Shown here piece after piece: positions 17,552-28,523 of a stretch of DNA of 64,000 nucleotides. The position numbers and the translations under genes are program-made. The stretch lies in assembly GCF_003955715.1 (NCBI RefSeq), contig NZ_CP034463.1, positions 8,060,001 through 8,124,000 of the forward strand, written 5' to 3'. A model generated the notes under the pieces. It saw only the letters and a program-made list of their open reading frames with translations. It searched no databases and was not told where the DNA came from. Every line of letters begins with the position of its first letter. Positions within the stretch are counted from its first letter, which is position 1. This DNA comes from Streptomyces aquilus (GTDB lineage: Bacteria > Actinomycetota > Actinomycetes > Streptomycetales > Streptomycetaceae).

Positions 17552-18544
17552 CTAGCGGCCCTCGGTACCCGCTGCCCCGAACACCTTCAGAATCCGCTCG
17601 GCCGCCAGCGTCGCCGTCAACTCCCCGTCCCTGACCTGCTGTTCGAGACCGGGGGCGAGGGCGCGGACCGCCGGATCGGCGTGCAGCCGGTCCAGGAGTT
17701 CGTCGCGGACCATGCTCCAGGTCCAGTCGATCTGCTGGTCGCGGCGCTTGGCGGTGAGGCGGCCGGTGGAGTCCAGCAGGGTGCGGTGCTGCTCGATCCG
17801 CTCCCAGACCGTGTCCAGACCGGTCGACTCGCGGGCGCTGCAACTCAGGACCGGCGGGGTCCAGGCCGGGTCCGGGCCGTGCATCAGCCGCAGCGCGCCC
17901 GCCAGTTCGCGGGCGGCCGCCTTGGCGTCGCGCTCGTGCGGGCCGTCCGCCTTGTTCACGGCGATCACGTCGGCCAGCTCCAGGACGCCCTTCTTGATGC
18001 CCTGGAGCTGGTCGCCGGTGCGGGCCAGGGTCAGCAGCAGGAAGGTGTCGACCATGTTGGCGACCGTGGTCTCGGACTGGCCGACGCCGACGGTCTCCAC
18101 CAGGATCACGTCATAGCCCGCCGCCTCCATCACCACGATCGACTCACGGGTCGCCTTCGCCACACCGCCCAGCGTGCCGGCGGTGGGGGAGGGGCGCACG
18201 AACGCCGCCGGGTCGACGGCCAGGCGCTCCATGCGGGTCTTGTCGCCGAGGATCGAACCGCCGGTCCGCGTGGAGGACGGGTCCACGGCGAGGACCGCCA
18301 CCCGGTGGCCGAGGCCCGTCAGCAGGGTGCCGAAGGCGTCGATGAAGGTGGACTTGCCGACGCCGGGCACCCCGCTGATCCCGATCCGCCGCGACCGGCC
18401 GCTGTGCGGGAGCAGCGCGGTGAGCAACTCCTGCGCCAACACCCGGTGTTGGGGGCGGGTCGACTCGACGAGCGTGATGGCGCGCGCGATGATCGCCCGC
18501 TTCCCGTCGAGCACGCCCTTCACATACGCGTCGACATCGATCAC
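17552..18544 (-). CDS. meaB: Methylmalonyl-CoA mutase-associated GTPase MeaB
   Basis: The 330-residue G3E GTPase protects and reloads the B12 cofactor of methylmalonyl-CoA mutase. Walker A is GVPGVGKST at residues 58-66, [19 protein letters not shown] is the family signature, and the GTP specificity motif reads NKAD. The start overlaps the mutB stop by four bases (ATGA). It is the last gene of the operon and convergent with the IclR gene. Confidence 0.95.
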   Translation of the reverse strand: MIDVDAYVKGVLDGKRAIIARAITLVESTRPQHRVLAQELLTALLPHSGRSRRIGISGVPGVGKSTFIDAFGTLLTGLGHRVAVLAVDPSSTRTGGSILGDKTRMERLAVDPAAFVRPSPTAGTLGGVAKATRESIVVMEAAGYDVILVETVGVGQSETTVANMVDTFLLLTLARTGDQLQGIKKGVLELADVIAVNKADGPHERDAKAAARELAGALRLMHGPDPAWTPPVLSCSARESTGLDTVWERIEQHRTLLDSTGRLTAKRRDQQIDWTWSMVRDELLDRLHADPAVRALAPGLEQQVRDGELTATLAAERILKVFGAAGTEGR

Positions 18545-20715
18545 AGGTCGTGCCCGAGGTCCGACGCCAGCCGCTCCACCAGGTCGTGGGCCGCGTCCGG
18601 GATCACCGTCCCGGGCGGGAACACGGCCGCGGCGCCCATCTCCAGGAGCGTGGGCACGTCCTGCGGCGGGATCACCCCACCGACGACGATCATGATGTCG
18701 TCGCGGCCCTCCTCGGCCAGCGCCTCCTTCAGCGCCGGTACGAGGGTGAGGTGACCGGCCGCCAGCGACGACACCCCGACGATGTGCACGTCCGCCTCGA
18801 CCGCCTGCCGGGCCACCTCGGCCGGGGTCTGGAACAGCGGGCCGACGTCGACGTCGAAGCCGAGGTCGGCGAAGGCGGTCGCGATGACCTTCTGGCCGCG
18901 GTCGTGGCCGTCCTGGCCCATCTTGGCGACCAGGATGCGCGGACGCCGGCCCTCCGCCTCCTCGAAGGCGTCGACCAGGGCGCGGGTGCGGTCCACGGAC
19001 GGGGACTCCCCTGCTTCGTTGCGGTACACGCCGGAGATCGTACGGATCTGGCTCGCGTGCCGGCCGTACACCTTCTCCAGGGCGTCGGAGATCTCGCCGA
19101 CGGTCGCCTTGGCGCGGGCCGCGTTCACCGCCAGCTCCAGCAGGTTGCCCTCACCGCCCGCCGCGCGGGTCAGCGCGTCCAGCGCGTCCTGGCAGGCCCG
19201 CTCGTCGCGCTCGGCGCGCAGCCGGCGCAGCTTCTCGATCTGCTGGGCGCGCACGGAGGAGTTGTCGACCTTGAGGACCTCGATCGCCTCGTCGGTCTCC
19301 ACCCGGTACTTGTTGACGCCGATCACCGGCTGCCGGCCGGAGTCGATGCGGGCCTGGGTGCGGGCCGCGGCCTCCTCGATGCGCAGCTTCGGGATGCCGG
19401 CGTCGATGGCCTTGGCCATGCCGCCCGCCGCCTCGACCTCCTGGATGTGCTGCCAGGCCTTGCGCGCGAGGTCGTACGTCAGCTTCTCCACGTACGCGCT
19501 GCCGCCCCACGGGTCGATGACCCGGGTGGTGCCTGACTCCTGCTGGAGCAGCAGCTGGGTGTTGCGGGCGATGCGCGCGGAGAAGTCGGTGGGCAGCGCG
19601 AGCGCCTCGTCGAGGGCGTTGGTGTGCAGCGACTGCGTGTGGCCCTGCGTCGCCGCCATCGCCTCCACGCAGGTACGCGTGACGTTGTTGAAGACGTCCT
19701 GCGCGGTCAGCGACCAGCCGGAGGTCTGCGAATGGGTGCGCAGGGAAAGCGACTTGGCGTTCTTCGGGTCGAACTGCTTCACCAGCTTCGCCCACAGCAG
19801 GCGCGCCGCGCGCAGCTTGGCGACCTCCATGAAGAAGTTCATGCCGATCGCCCAGAAGAACGACAGCCGGGGCGCGAACGCGTCGACGTCCAGGCCGGCT
19901 TCACGCCCCGCGCGGATGTACTCGACCCCGTCCGCGAGCGTGTACGCCAGCTCCAGGTCGGCCGTCGCACCCGCCTCCTGGATGTGATAGCCGGAGATCG
20001 AGATGGAGTTGTACCGCGGCATCCGCTGCGAGGTGAAGGCGAAGATGTCGGAGATGATCCGCATCGACGGCTTCGGCGGATAGATGTAGGTGTTGCGGAC
20101 CATGAACTCCTTGAGGATGTCGTTCTGGATGGTCCCGGCCAACTTCTCGGGCGGTACGCCCTGTTCCTCGGCGGCGACGATGTAGAGCGCCAGCACCGGC
20201 AGCACCGCGCCGTTCATCGTCATCGACACGGTCATCTTGTCCAGCGGGATGCCGTCGAAGAGCTGCCGCATGTCGTAGATGGAGTCGATGGCCACGCCCG
20301 CCATGCCGACGTCACCGGTCACGCGCGGGTGGTCGCTGTCGTAACCGCGGTGCGTGGGCAGGTCGAAGGCGACCGACAGGCCCTTCTGGCCGGCCGCGAG
20401 ATTGCGGCGGTAGAAGGCGTTGGACTCCTCGGCCGTGGAGAAACCCGCGTACTGGCGGATCGTCCAGGGCTGGTTCACGTACATCGTCGGGTACGGGCCG
20501 CGCAGATACGGCGCCATGCCCGGACGCGTGTCCAGGAAGTCCAGGCCCTCCAGGTCCTGCCCGGTGTAGAGCGGCTTGACCGGGATGCCCTCCGGGGTCT
20601 CCCAGAGCAGGTCGTCGCCGTCACCGGCCTTCTTGACGGCCGCCTGCCAGTCGTCGGCGGTGCCGGTGGCGGCCGGGGTTCCGAGGTCGATCCCGGAGAA
20701 GTCGGGGACGGTCAT
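18541..20715 (-). CDS. mutB: Methylmalonyl-CoA mutase, large (catalytic) subunit
   Basis: The 724-residue protein interconverts methylmalonyl-CoA and succinyl-CoA using adenosylcobalamin. The substrate domain has [20 protein letters not shown] and the conserved [11 protein letters not shown]. The C-terminal B12 domain has DGHDRG at 602-607, whose His is the lower cobalt ligand, then [10 protein letters not shown] and the GG loop of VVGGVIPP. It is complete. The start overlaps the mutA stop by four bases. The product supplies or drains the methylmalonyl-CoA pool used by polyketide synthases. Confidence 0.96.
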   Translation of the reverse strand: MTVPDFSGIDLGTPAATGTADDWQAAVKKAGDGDDLLWETPEGIPVKPLYTGQDLEGLDFLDTRPGMAPYLRGPYPTMYVNQPWTIRQYAGFSTAEESNAFYRRNLAAGQKGLSVAFDLPTHRGYDSDHPRVTGDVGMAGVAIDSIYDMRQLFDGIPLDKMTVSMTMNGAVLPVLALYIVAAEEQGVPPEKLAGTIQNDILKEFMVRNTYIYPPKPSMRIISDIFAFTSQRMPRYNSISISGYHIQEAGATADLELAYTLADGVEYIRAGREAGLDVDAFAPRLSFFWAIGMNFFMEVAKLRAARLLWAKLVKQFDPKNAKSLSLRTHSQTSGWSLTAQDVFNNVTRTCVEAMAATQGHTQSLHTNALDEALALPTDFSARIARNTQLLLQQESGTTRVIDPWGGSAYVEKLTYDLARKAWQHIQEVEAAGGMAKAIDAGIPKLRIEEAAARTQARIDSGRQPVIGVNKYRVETDEAIEVLKVDNSSVRAQQIEKLRRLRAERDERACQDALDALTRAAGGEGNLLELAVNAARAKATVGEISDALEKVYGRHASQIRTISGVYRNEAGESPSVDRTRALVDAFEEAEGRRPRILVAKMGQDGHDRGQKVIATAFADLGFDVDVGPLFQTPAEVARQAVEADVHIVGVSSLAAGHLTLVPALKEALAEEGRDDIMIVVGGVIPPQDVPTLLEMGAAAVFPPGTVIPDAAHDLVERLASDLGHDL

Positions 20716-22514
20716 CGGGAGACCCCCAAGCGGTCGAGAGCGTCGGTCAGTACGGAGACGGCGTCGCAGCCGGCGAAGACGTAGGAGTCCACGCCCGCGT
20801 ACTCCGCCGGGCGGCCGGCGAGGGAGACGTGCGTGGCCCCCGCCGCGCGCAGTTCACGGGCGGTGTCCTCGGCCTGCTCCGCGTACAGCGCGTCGCTGGA
20901 GCACAGGCAGACCTCGGTGGCGCCGCTCTGCGCGAACGTGCCCTCGGTGACGGCCTCGATGCCGCCCGCCTGGAACAGGTTCGCGGCGAACGTCAGCCGC
21001 GCGGTGTGCGCGGCGGCCGGACCGAGCGCGGCCAGGTAGACGCGCGGGCGGCTGCCGGTGGCGGCCAGATGGGCATCGGAGCGGGCGCGCAGTTCCTCGT
21101 ACGCCTCGTCGCGGCGCACCCGCGGCAGTCCGCCGGACAGCGGCTCGGGAGCGGGCGCGCGGACGACCGGCTTCTCGGCCAGGTGCGGGAACTCGCTGAC
21201 GCCGGTGACCGGTTCGCGCCGCTTGGCGAGCTTCTTGGAGCGCTCCGCCCAGGTCGTCGCCAGGTCGGTGCGCAGCCGGCCCGAGCGCAGCACGGCCGCC
21301 TGCCCGCCGTCCCGCTCGATCGTCCGGAAGAACTCCCAGGCCGCGTGGGCGAGTTCGTCGGTCAGCCGCTCCACGTACCAGGATCCGCCCGCCGGGTCGA
21401 TCACCCGGGCGAGGTGGGACTCCTCGATGAGGATCGTGGAGGTGTTGCGGGCGATACGACGGGCGAACGCGTCCGGCAGCCCCAGCTCCTGGTCGAAGGG
21501 GAGCACCGTGACGGCGTCGGCGCCACCGGCACCGGCGGCCAGCGTCGCGATCGTCGCCCGCAGCATGTTCACCCACGGGTCGCGGCGCGTCATCATCACC
21601 GGCGAGGTCACCGCGTGCTGCACCTGGGCGCCCGCCTTCGGCACCCCGCACACCTCGGCGACCCGCGCCCACAGCCGGCGCGCCGCGCGCAGCTTGGCGA
21701 TGGTCAGGAACTGGTCGGCGGTCGCCGCGTACCGGAACTCCAGCTGGGCGCAGGCCTGTTCGGCGCTCAGCCCCGCCTCGGTCAGCGCCCGCAGATAGGC
21801 GACACCGGTCGCCAGCGAGGCGCCCAGCTCCTGCGCGGCCGAACCGCCGGCCTCGTGGTAGGGAAGCGCGTCCACGGTCAGGGCGCGCACCCCGGGGTAG
21901 CGCTCGGCGAGCTTCAGCACGGGCGCGAGGTCGTACGTCCGCCCGGTGCGGGCCTCGAAGCCCAGCGGGTCGGCGCCGAGGTTGCCGCGCGCCGCGTCGG
22001 GGGCGATGCCGCGCTCCTCGTACAGCTTCAGCAGCTCCTGGGCGGCGGCCTCGGTCTCGGCGCCCGCGTCGAGGACGACCGGCGCGAGGTCGAGGTAGAC
22101 GCCGTCGAGCACCCGGCCGAGTTCGGACACCCGGATGCCGCTGCCCTCGCCGAGCGGCAGCCACACGGAGGTGACGCCGTTCTCCAGGTCGGTCAGGACG
22201 GCCTGGCCGTCCGCCGCCGCGTGCCGCTGGCGTACGTCCCACCCGCCGACGGTGTTGCCCTGTGCCCGGCCGCCGCGGACGAACGGGGCGAAGCCGGGCA
22301 GGCCGGGGTCGGGGGCGGCGTCGCGCGCGGTGTACAGGGGGCGGGCGCCGAGTCCGTCCTCGAGCGCGGTGGCCAGGGCGTCCTCCGCCGCCGCGCCCGA
22401 GACCTCCTTGCCCGACTTGCGCAGCACCCCGGCCACCAGGTGTTGCCATTCTTCGTGTGTCGCGTCAGGGAACTCGGCGGCCAGCGCGAGCCCGTCGTCA
22501 GGCAGGACCGTCAT
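20712..22514 (-). CDS. mutA: Methylmalonyl-CoA mutase, small subunit
   Basis: The 600-residue small subunit is homologous to MutB along its mutase domain ([38 protein letters not shown]) but lacks the DxHxxG cobalamin motif, as expected for the non-catalytic subunit. It forms a heterodimer with MutB. ATG 22514 opens a three-gene operon (mutA-mutB-meaB) in which both junctions overlap by four bases. Confidence 0.94.
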   Translation of the reverse strand: MTVLPDDGLALAAEFPDATHEEWQHLVAGVLRKSGKEVSGAAAEDALATALEDGLGARPLYTARDAAPDPGLPGFAPFVRGGRAQGNTVGGWDVRQRHAAADGQAVLTDLENGVTSVWLPLGEGSGIRVSELGRVLDGVYLDLAPVVLDAGAETEAAAQELLKLYEERGIAPDAARGNLGADPLGFEARTGRTYDLAPVLKLAERYPGVRALTVDALPYHEAGGSAAQELGASLATGVAYLRALTEAGLSAEQACAQLEFRYAATADQFLTIAKLRAARRLWARVAEVCGVPKAGAQVQHAVTSPVMMTRRDPWVNMLRATIATLAAGAGGADAVTVLPFDQELGLPDAFARRIARNTSTILIEESHLARVIDPAGGSWYVERLTDELAHAAWEFFRTIERDGGQAAVLRSGRLRTDLATTWAERSKKLAKRREPVTGVSEFPHLAEKPVVRAPAPEPLSGGLPRVRRDEAYEELRARSDAHLAATGSRPRVYLAALGPAAAHTARLTFAANLFQAGGIEAVTEGTFAQSGATEVCLCSSDALYAEQAEDTARELRAAGATHVSLAGRPAEYAGVDSYVFAGCDAVSVLTDALDRLGVSR

Positions 22515-22616
22515 GCTCGGATGCTAGGGCAGATCACTGAAGTTCCAGCAGAGTGCAAGGCTGTGACCTTGTTCTCGCTCGGAATGTGACCTGGCGCACT
22601 GGCCTGCCGCGACCGG

Positions 22617-22880
22617 TCACCGACGCAGTTTGACCCTGCTGACCGCGACCACGCCGAGCGCTGCGAGGGCGATCTGGATGAGCCACTCGACCCAGTCGAC
22701 ACCCTTGGTGTCGGCGACGTCCAGGCCGGAGGCTATGCCGGTTCCGATGAACGCGGCGACGATGCCGATGAGGATCGTCCACAGAATGCCGATGCGCTGG
22801 CGGCCCGGGACGACGAGCCGGCCGAGCACACCGATCACGATGCCGATGACGATCGCGCTGATGACGCCTGAAATCTCCAT
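22617..22880 (-). CDS. GlsB/YeaQ/YmgE family membrane protein
   Basis: The 87-residue protein is a small Gly-rich membrane protein with about three hydrophobic segments: ISAIVIGIVIGVLGRLVVPG, GILWTILIGIVAAFIGTGIA and WLIQIALAALGVVAV. The first matches the transglycosylase-associated (YeaQ/YmgE) family, which is stress-related in several bacteria. ATG 22880 is preferred over the in-frame GTG 22901 because it starts exactly at the family N terminus. Confidence 0.8.
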   Translation of the reverse strand: MEISGVISAIVIGIVIGVLGRLVVPGRQRIGILWTILIGIVAAFIGTGIASGLDVADTKGVDWVEWLIQIALAALGVVAVSRVKLRR

Positions 22881-22937
22881 GGCCGGTCCGCCACCCCTCA
22901 CTCGTTGGTGAGATACGAGTGCCCGTTCGAAGCCCCA

Positions 22938-24023
22938 CTAGGCCTTGCCGCGGAAGGCCCAGTCCATCCTCGGTTCCATCACGCACCGGAAGACCCCGCG
23001 CACCGGCGCCGTGCACAGCGCGGTGACGATCGCCCCGGCGATCAGGGAGGCGGTGATCTTGCCGATCGGCTCGTGGAAGAAGCCGACGTGGGACCAGTGC
23101 CAGTGGTTGGCGGCCTGGATGAAGAACCCGTGCAGCAGATAGCCGTAGAGCGTGCCCGCGCCGAGTGCGGTGAACCACGTCCGGCGTCCCGGCACCCAGG
23201 ACAGGAAGCAGCCGACCAGGACCAGGGAGCAGCCGAACAGGGCCAGGGTCATCAGCGGCCCGTACCAGTCGGGCACCGCGAAGTCCTCGGCCGCGTCCTT
23301 GTGGAAGAACCAGGCGTAGTCCATGCGCGGCACGGACCAGTAGGCGAACACGAGCGCCGCCAGGAAGACCGGCACCGCCGACAGCCGCACCCGCCACTGC
23401 CGGACCAGACTGAAGTGCTCCGGGCGCAGGCACAGTCCGAGCACGAAGTACGGCAGGAACTGGAGCGTGCGCTGGAGGTCCAGGTCCTTGCCGATGGACG
23501 GGGTGAGGGTGGCCAGCGCCGCGACGGTGAGCGCGACCGGCAGCGGCCATCGCACCAACCGCCAGATCGGCGTGGTCAGCCGCCAGACGAACAGCGCGGT
23601 CAGGAACCAGGTCAGATACAGCGGGTCCAGCAGACTGATCGGCCGGTCCGGTTCGCCGTCGGACCAGCGGGTGAAGAGGGTGTACGCCGTCTCGAAGACG
23701 ACGTACGGCACCACGACACCCGTGACGAGCCGCCTGATCTTCGCGGGACTGGCGTCGAAACTCCGGGAGAAGTAGCCGGAGATGATGATGAACGCCGGCA
23801 TGTGGAAGGCGTAGACGAGCGTGTAGAGCGCGGTGACGGCCCGGCTGTCGGAACGCAGCGGCTCCCACGCGTGCCCCATCGCCACCAGCACGATCGCCAG
23901 GTACTTGGCGTTGTCGAAGAACGCGTCCCGCCGTGGGGGCTGCTTCGCCGGCGCGGCCGTGAAACCCGCGGGGTGAGTTGCTCGTCTTACGGAGGTTGCG
24001 GGTGTGGTGGCAGAGCGCGGCAT
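22938..24023 (-). CDS. Acyltransferase family (acyltransferase 3) membrane protein
   Basis: The 361-residue protein has about ten membrane segments and the acyltransferase-3 hallmarks: FFDNAKYLAIVLVAMGHAWE near residue 35 with the catalytic His, and the HMPAFIIISGYFSR motif. Such proteins transfer acyl groups to carbohydrates or lipids at the membrane. ATG 24023 follows AAGGCGAG and is the best start of the open frame. It diverges from the CNNM gene pair. Confidence 0.8.
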   Translation of the reverse strand: MPRSATTPATSVRRATHPAGFTAAPAKQPPRRDAFFDNAKYLAIVLVAMGHAWEPLRSDSRAVTALYTLVYAFHMPAFIIISGYFSRSFDASPAKIRRLVTGVVVPYVVFETAYTLFTRWSDGEPDRPISLLDPLYLTWFLTALFVWRLTTPIWRLVRWPLPVALTVAALATLTPSIGKDLDLQRTLQFLPYFVLGLCLRPEHFSLVRQWRVRLSAVPVFLAALVFAYWSVPRMDYAWFFHKDAAEDFAVPDWYGPLMTLALFGCSLVLVGCFLSWVPGRRTWFTALGAGTLYGYLLHGFFIQAANHWHWSHVGFFHEPIGKITASLIAGAIVTALCTAPVRGVFRCVMEPRMDWAFRGKA

Positions 24024-24252
24024 CCTGCTCGCCTTGCCGACTCCGGGCGACGTAAACCACCGAGCGGCGGAACAACCGGAAAGTCCCGAGCGTTGTGCTC
24101 TTGACCAGCGTGCTTTGCGCACCCTTTACCATGGGGTGCGACGACACACCCCGATCCACCGACCCGAGAAGGAGAAACGAGCCCGCGATGGGTGAGCCTC
24201 CCAGTACCAGCCGTGCCGACTCCCGCCCGTCAGAGGGAACGGGGGTGGCGCG

Positions 24253-25578
24253 GTGACCGAGGTCCTGCTGCTCCTGGCAGCCCTCCTGCTGACTCTGGCC
24301 TGCGCGGTGTTCGTCGCGGCCGAGTTCTCCCTGACCACCGTCGAGCGCGGTGAGCTCGAACGGGCCGTCGAGGCCGGCGAGCGCGGCGCCGAGGGCGCCC
24401 TGAAGGCCGTACGCCGGCTGACCGTCCAGCTCTCCGGCGCCCAGCTCGGCATCACCGTCACCTCACTGGTGATCGGCATGCTCGCCGAGCCGTCGCTGGC
24501 CGCGCTGCTGCGGGGCCCGTTGCAGGCCGCGGGCCTCGGCGGGGCCGCCCCGACGGTGGCGACCGTTCTGGGCGTGGCGCTGTCCACGGTGGTGCTGATG
24601 GTGATCGGCGAGCTCGTCCCGAAGAACTGGGCGATCTCCCGGCCGCTCGCGGTCGCGAAGGTGGTGGCCGGACCGCAGCGCGGCTTCACGGCCGCGTTCG
24701 GCCCGTTCATCCGCCATCTCAACGACACCGCGAACCGTGCCGTACGCCGGATCGGCCTGGAGCCCGCCGAGGAGCTGGCCTCCGCCCGCAGCCCCGAGGA
24801 ACTGGCCGCGCTGGCCGAGCACTCGGCGGCCGAGGGCGCCCTGGAGGCGGACTCCGCCGCACTGTTCGTGCGCACCCTGCACCTGGGCGAGCTGACCGCC
24901 GAGAACGTGATGACCCCGCGCGTCGACGTCCAGGCCCTGGAGGCGCACGCGACGGCGGCCGACGCGGCGAACCTGACGTACGCCACCGGCCTGTCCCGCT
25001 TCCCGGTCTACCGCGACAGCCTGGACGAGGTCATCGGCACCGTCCACATCCGTGACGTGCTGGCCCTGGCGCCCGAGAGGCGCGCCGTCACCCCGGTCAC
25101 CGAACTGGCCACCGAGCCGCTGCTGGTGCCGGACAGCCTCCCCGCGGACCGGCTGCTGGAGCGGCTGCGCACGACGCGCACGATGGCCGTGGTCATCGAC
25201 GAGTACGGCGGCACCGCGGGCCTCGCGACGATGGAGGACATCGTCGAGGAGGTCGTCGGCGAGGTCCGCGACGAGCACGACCCGGTCGAGGCGCCCGATC
25301 TGGCACCTGTCGGACCGGGGGCGTGGGAGGCGGACGGCTCCGTCCGCATCGACGAGCTGGAGGAGACCGGACTCACGGCTCCGGAGGGTCCGTACGAGAC
25401 CCTCGCCGGCCTCGTCGCCACCCGGCTCGCCCGCATCCCCGTCAAGGGGGACGTCGTCGCGCTCGACGGCTGGGTGCTCGACGTCCTCGACGTGGAGCAC
25501 CACCGCGCCGACCGTGTCCGCATCACCGCTCCGGCGCCCGTCCAGGTGCCGGTCCAGGCGGGGGAGGAGTCCCGATGA
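24253..25578 (+). CDS. Hemolysin-family CNNM/CBS transporter protein
   Basis: The 441-residue protein begins with the CNNM (DUF21) membrane domain (VFVAAEFSLTTVERGELERA, LGITVTSLVIGMLAEP, GELVPKNWA), then a CBS pair (ENVMTPRVDV, SRFPVYRDSLDEVIGTVHIR) and the CorC_HlyC domain (EADGSVRIDELEE, GWVLDVLDVEHHRADRVRI). Family members affect Mg2+/Co2+ transport. The start is GTG 24253. The stop overlaps the next start by four bases. Confidence 0.87.
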   Translation: MTEVLLLLAALLLTLACAVFVAAEFSLTTVERGELERAVEAGERGAEGALKAVRRLTVQLSGAQLGITVTSLVIGMLAEPSLAALLRGPLQAAGLGGAAPTVATVLGVALSTVVLMVIGELVPKNWAISRPLAVAKVVAGPQRGFTAAFGPFIRHLNDTANRAVRRIGLEPAEELASARSPEELAALAEHSAAEGALEADSAALFVRTLHLGELTAENVMTPRVDVQALEAHATAADAANLTYATGLSRFPVYRDSLDEVIGTVHIRDVLALAPERRAVTPVTELATEPLLVPDSLPADRLLERLRTTRTMAVVIDEYGGTAGLATMEDIVEEVVGEVRDEHDPVEAPDLAPVGPGAWEADGSVRIDELEETGLTAPEGPYETLAGLVATRLARIPVKGDVVALDGWVLDVLDVEHHRADRVRITAPAPVQVPVQAGEESR

Positions 25579-26597
25579 CCGTCCTGCAACTCGTCATCGG
25601 CGCCCTGACGCTGCTGACCAACGCGTTCTTCGTGGGCGGCGAGTTCGCCCTGATCTCCGTGCGCCGCAGCCAGATCGAGCCGCGGGCCAAGGAGGGTGAC
25701 AAGCGGGCCCGGATGACCCTGTGGGGCCTGGAGCACCTCTCGGCGATGATGGCGACCGCCCAGCTGGGCATCACCGTCTCCTCGCTGGTGCTCGGCGCGG
25801 TCGCCGAACCGGCCATCGCGCATCTGCTGGAGCCCGGCTTCGAGGCGGCGCACATCCCGCACGGCCTGGTGCACCCGATCGCCTTCGTCATCGCGCTCGC
25901 CGTGGCGACGTATCTGCACATGCTGATCGGCGAGATGGTGCCCAAGAACATCGCGCTCGCCGCCCCCGTGGCGACCGCGCTGGTGCTCGGCCCGCCGCTG
26001 GTGGCGCTCACCCGGCTGCTGCGGCCCGTCGTGTTCGGCATCAACGCGTTCGCCAACACCCTGCTGAAGCTGCTGCGCGTCGAGCCGAAGGACGAGGTGG
26101 AATCGGTCTTCACCGACGACCAGCTGGCCCGGATGGTCGTCGACGCGCGCGAGGCGGGGCTGCTCTCGCCCGCCGACGGCGAACGGCTGCGCGACGCCCT
26201 GGAGCTGGGCACCCGCCCGGTCGGCGAGATCCTCGTCCCGGCCCGGCGGATGCGCACCGTCGACGCCTCGGTCACCCCGGCACGCCTTGAGCGGGTGGCC
26301 GCCGAGGCGGGCTACTCCCGCTTCCCGGTCACCGGCCCGCAGGGCACGCTCCTCGGCTATCTGCACATCAAGGACACCCTCGGCGTCGCCGACCGCGACC
26401 GGCCGTTCCCGCGCACCGCGCTACACCCGGTCACCCGGGTCCGCATCGACACCCCGCTGGACGACACCCTGACCGCCCTGCGCGCCGACGGCAGCCATCT
26501 GGCGGCCGTGACGGGGGAGGCGGGTGCCGTCCTCGGCTTCGTGACGATGGAGGACGTGCTGTCCGAGCTGGTGGGGCCGGCGCCGGCCGCCGTGTGA
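25575..26597 (+). CDS. Hemolysin-family CNNM/CBS transporter protein, second copy
   Basis: The 340-residue paralogue of the preceding gene has the DUF21 membrane domain (NAFFVGGEFALISVRRSQIE, LHMLIGEMVPKNIALA) and a CBS pair (VGEILVPARRMRTV, FVTMEDVLSELVG) but no CorC_HlyC tail. Adjacent paired CNNM genes are common in actinobacteria, and the proteins may form a hetero-complex. ATG 25575 overlaps the previous stop as ATGA. Confidence 0.87.
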   Translation: MTVLQLVIGALTLLTNAFFVGGEFALISVRRSQIEPRAKEGDKRARMTLWGLEHLSAMMATAQLGITVSSLVLGAVAEPAIAHLLEPGFEAAHIPHGLVHPIAFVIALAVATYLHMLIGEMVPKNIALAAPVATALVLGPPLVALTRLLRPVVFGINAFANTLLKLLRVEPKDEVESVFTDDQLARMVVDAREAGLLSPADGERLRDALELGTRPVGEILVPARRMRTVDASVTPARLERVAAEAGYSRFPVTGPQGTLLGYLHIKDTLGVADRDRPFPRTALHPVTRVRIDTPLDDTLTALRADGSHLAAVTGEAGAVLGFVTMEDVLSELVGPAPAAV

Positions 26598-26639
26598 CGT
26601 CCGGCACCGGCCGTCGTGTGACGCGGCCGGCGCGGCCGG

Positions 26640-28052
<1,413 letters not shown>

Positions 28053-28096
28053 GGGTCGTTCCTCTTCCTTCGGAAATCCAGGGGTCCGGCCTCGTC

Positions 28097-28315
28097 TCAG
28101 AGCCAGTCCCGCCGTTTGAAGATCACGTACAGGCTGACACAGACCACACCCATCAGCCCGATCGCGAAGGGGTACCCGAAGCTCCAGTCCAGCTCGGGCA
28201 TATGGACGAAGTTCATGCCGTAGATCGTCCCGACGAGGGTCGGGGCGAAGAGGATCGCGGCCCAGCTGGAGATCTTCTTGAAGTTGTCTAACGGGCGGCG
28301 CTGACCTGCGGCGAT
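28097..28315 (-). pseudogene. CorA-type magnesium transporter, 3' end only (copy 1, left island edge)
   Basis: The reading frame encodes the last about 70 residues of a CorA-family transporter. It includes the conserved YGMNF motif within [15 protein letters not shown] and ends FKRRDWL before TGA at 28097-28099. Upstream it decays ([18 protein letters not shown]) and no N-terminal part exists. A second, diverged copy lies at 38.0-38.25 kb. The two match over about 290 bases, including noncoding sequence, at roughly 80% in the coding part. They look like the two ends of an integrated element. Confidence 0.75.
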
Positions 28316-28388
28316 CGGGTTGCCATGCCTTCTGGCCTGCGCGGATGACTCTTTCGCGGCCTTTCATTGTTGCGCTGTCTTACACAGC

Positions 28389-28446
28389 CGATTCTCCCCA
28401 CGCGCTCCCCAGCCCCGCCCGAACTCCCCAGATTCTCCCCAGCCGG
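28389..28446. repeat. CTCCCC-rich repeat, left copy (attachment-site-like)
   Basis: The block contains four short runs: ATTCTCCCCACGCGCTCCCC, then ACTCCCCAGATTCTCCCCAG. The same block, in the same orientation, follows corA copy 2 at 38319-38372, and scattered TTCTCCCC motifs occur at 37838-37862 and 37929-37951. It is outside any gene. It may be part of an attachment site or recombinase binding array. This is inferred from its placement at both island edges. Confidence 0.5.
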
Positions 28447-28523
28447 GGGGCGCCCTGGGGCTGGGGGCGACGCGGGGAGTCGGTGCGTTTCAGCTAGTTG
28501 CAGGGGCTACGTCGAGTGACGGT

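Noticed and set aside
24126..24986. 286-residue minus-strand frame opposite the first CNNM gene
   Set aside because: Ser/Arg-rich shadow of a well-supported membrane protein gene.
28389..28446. CRISPR-like reading of the CTCCCC repeats
   Set aside because: The repeats are short, irregular and lack spacers of constant length; no cas genes are present.
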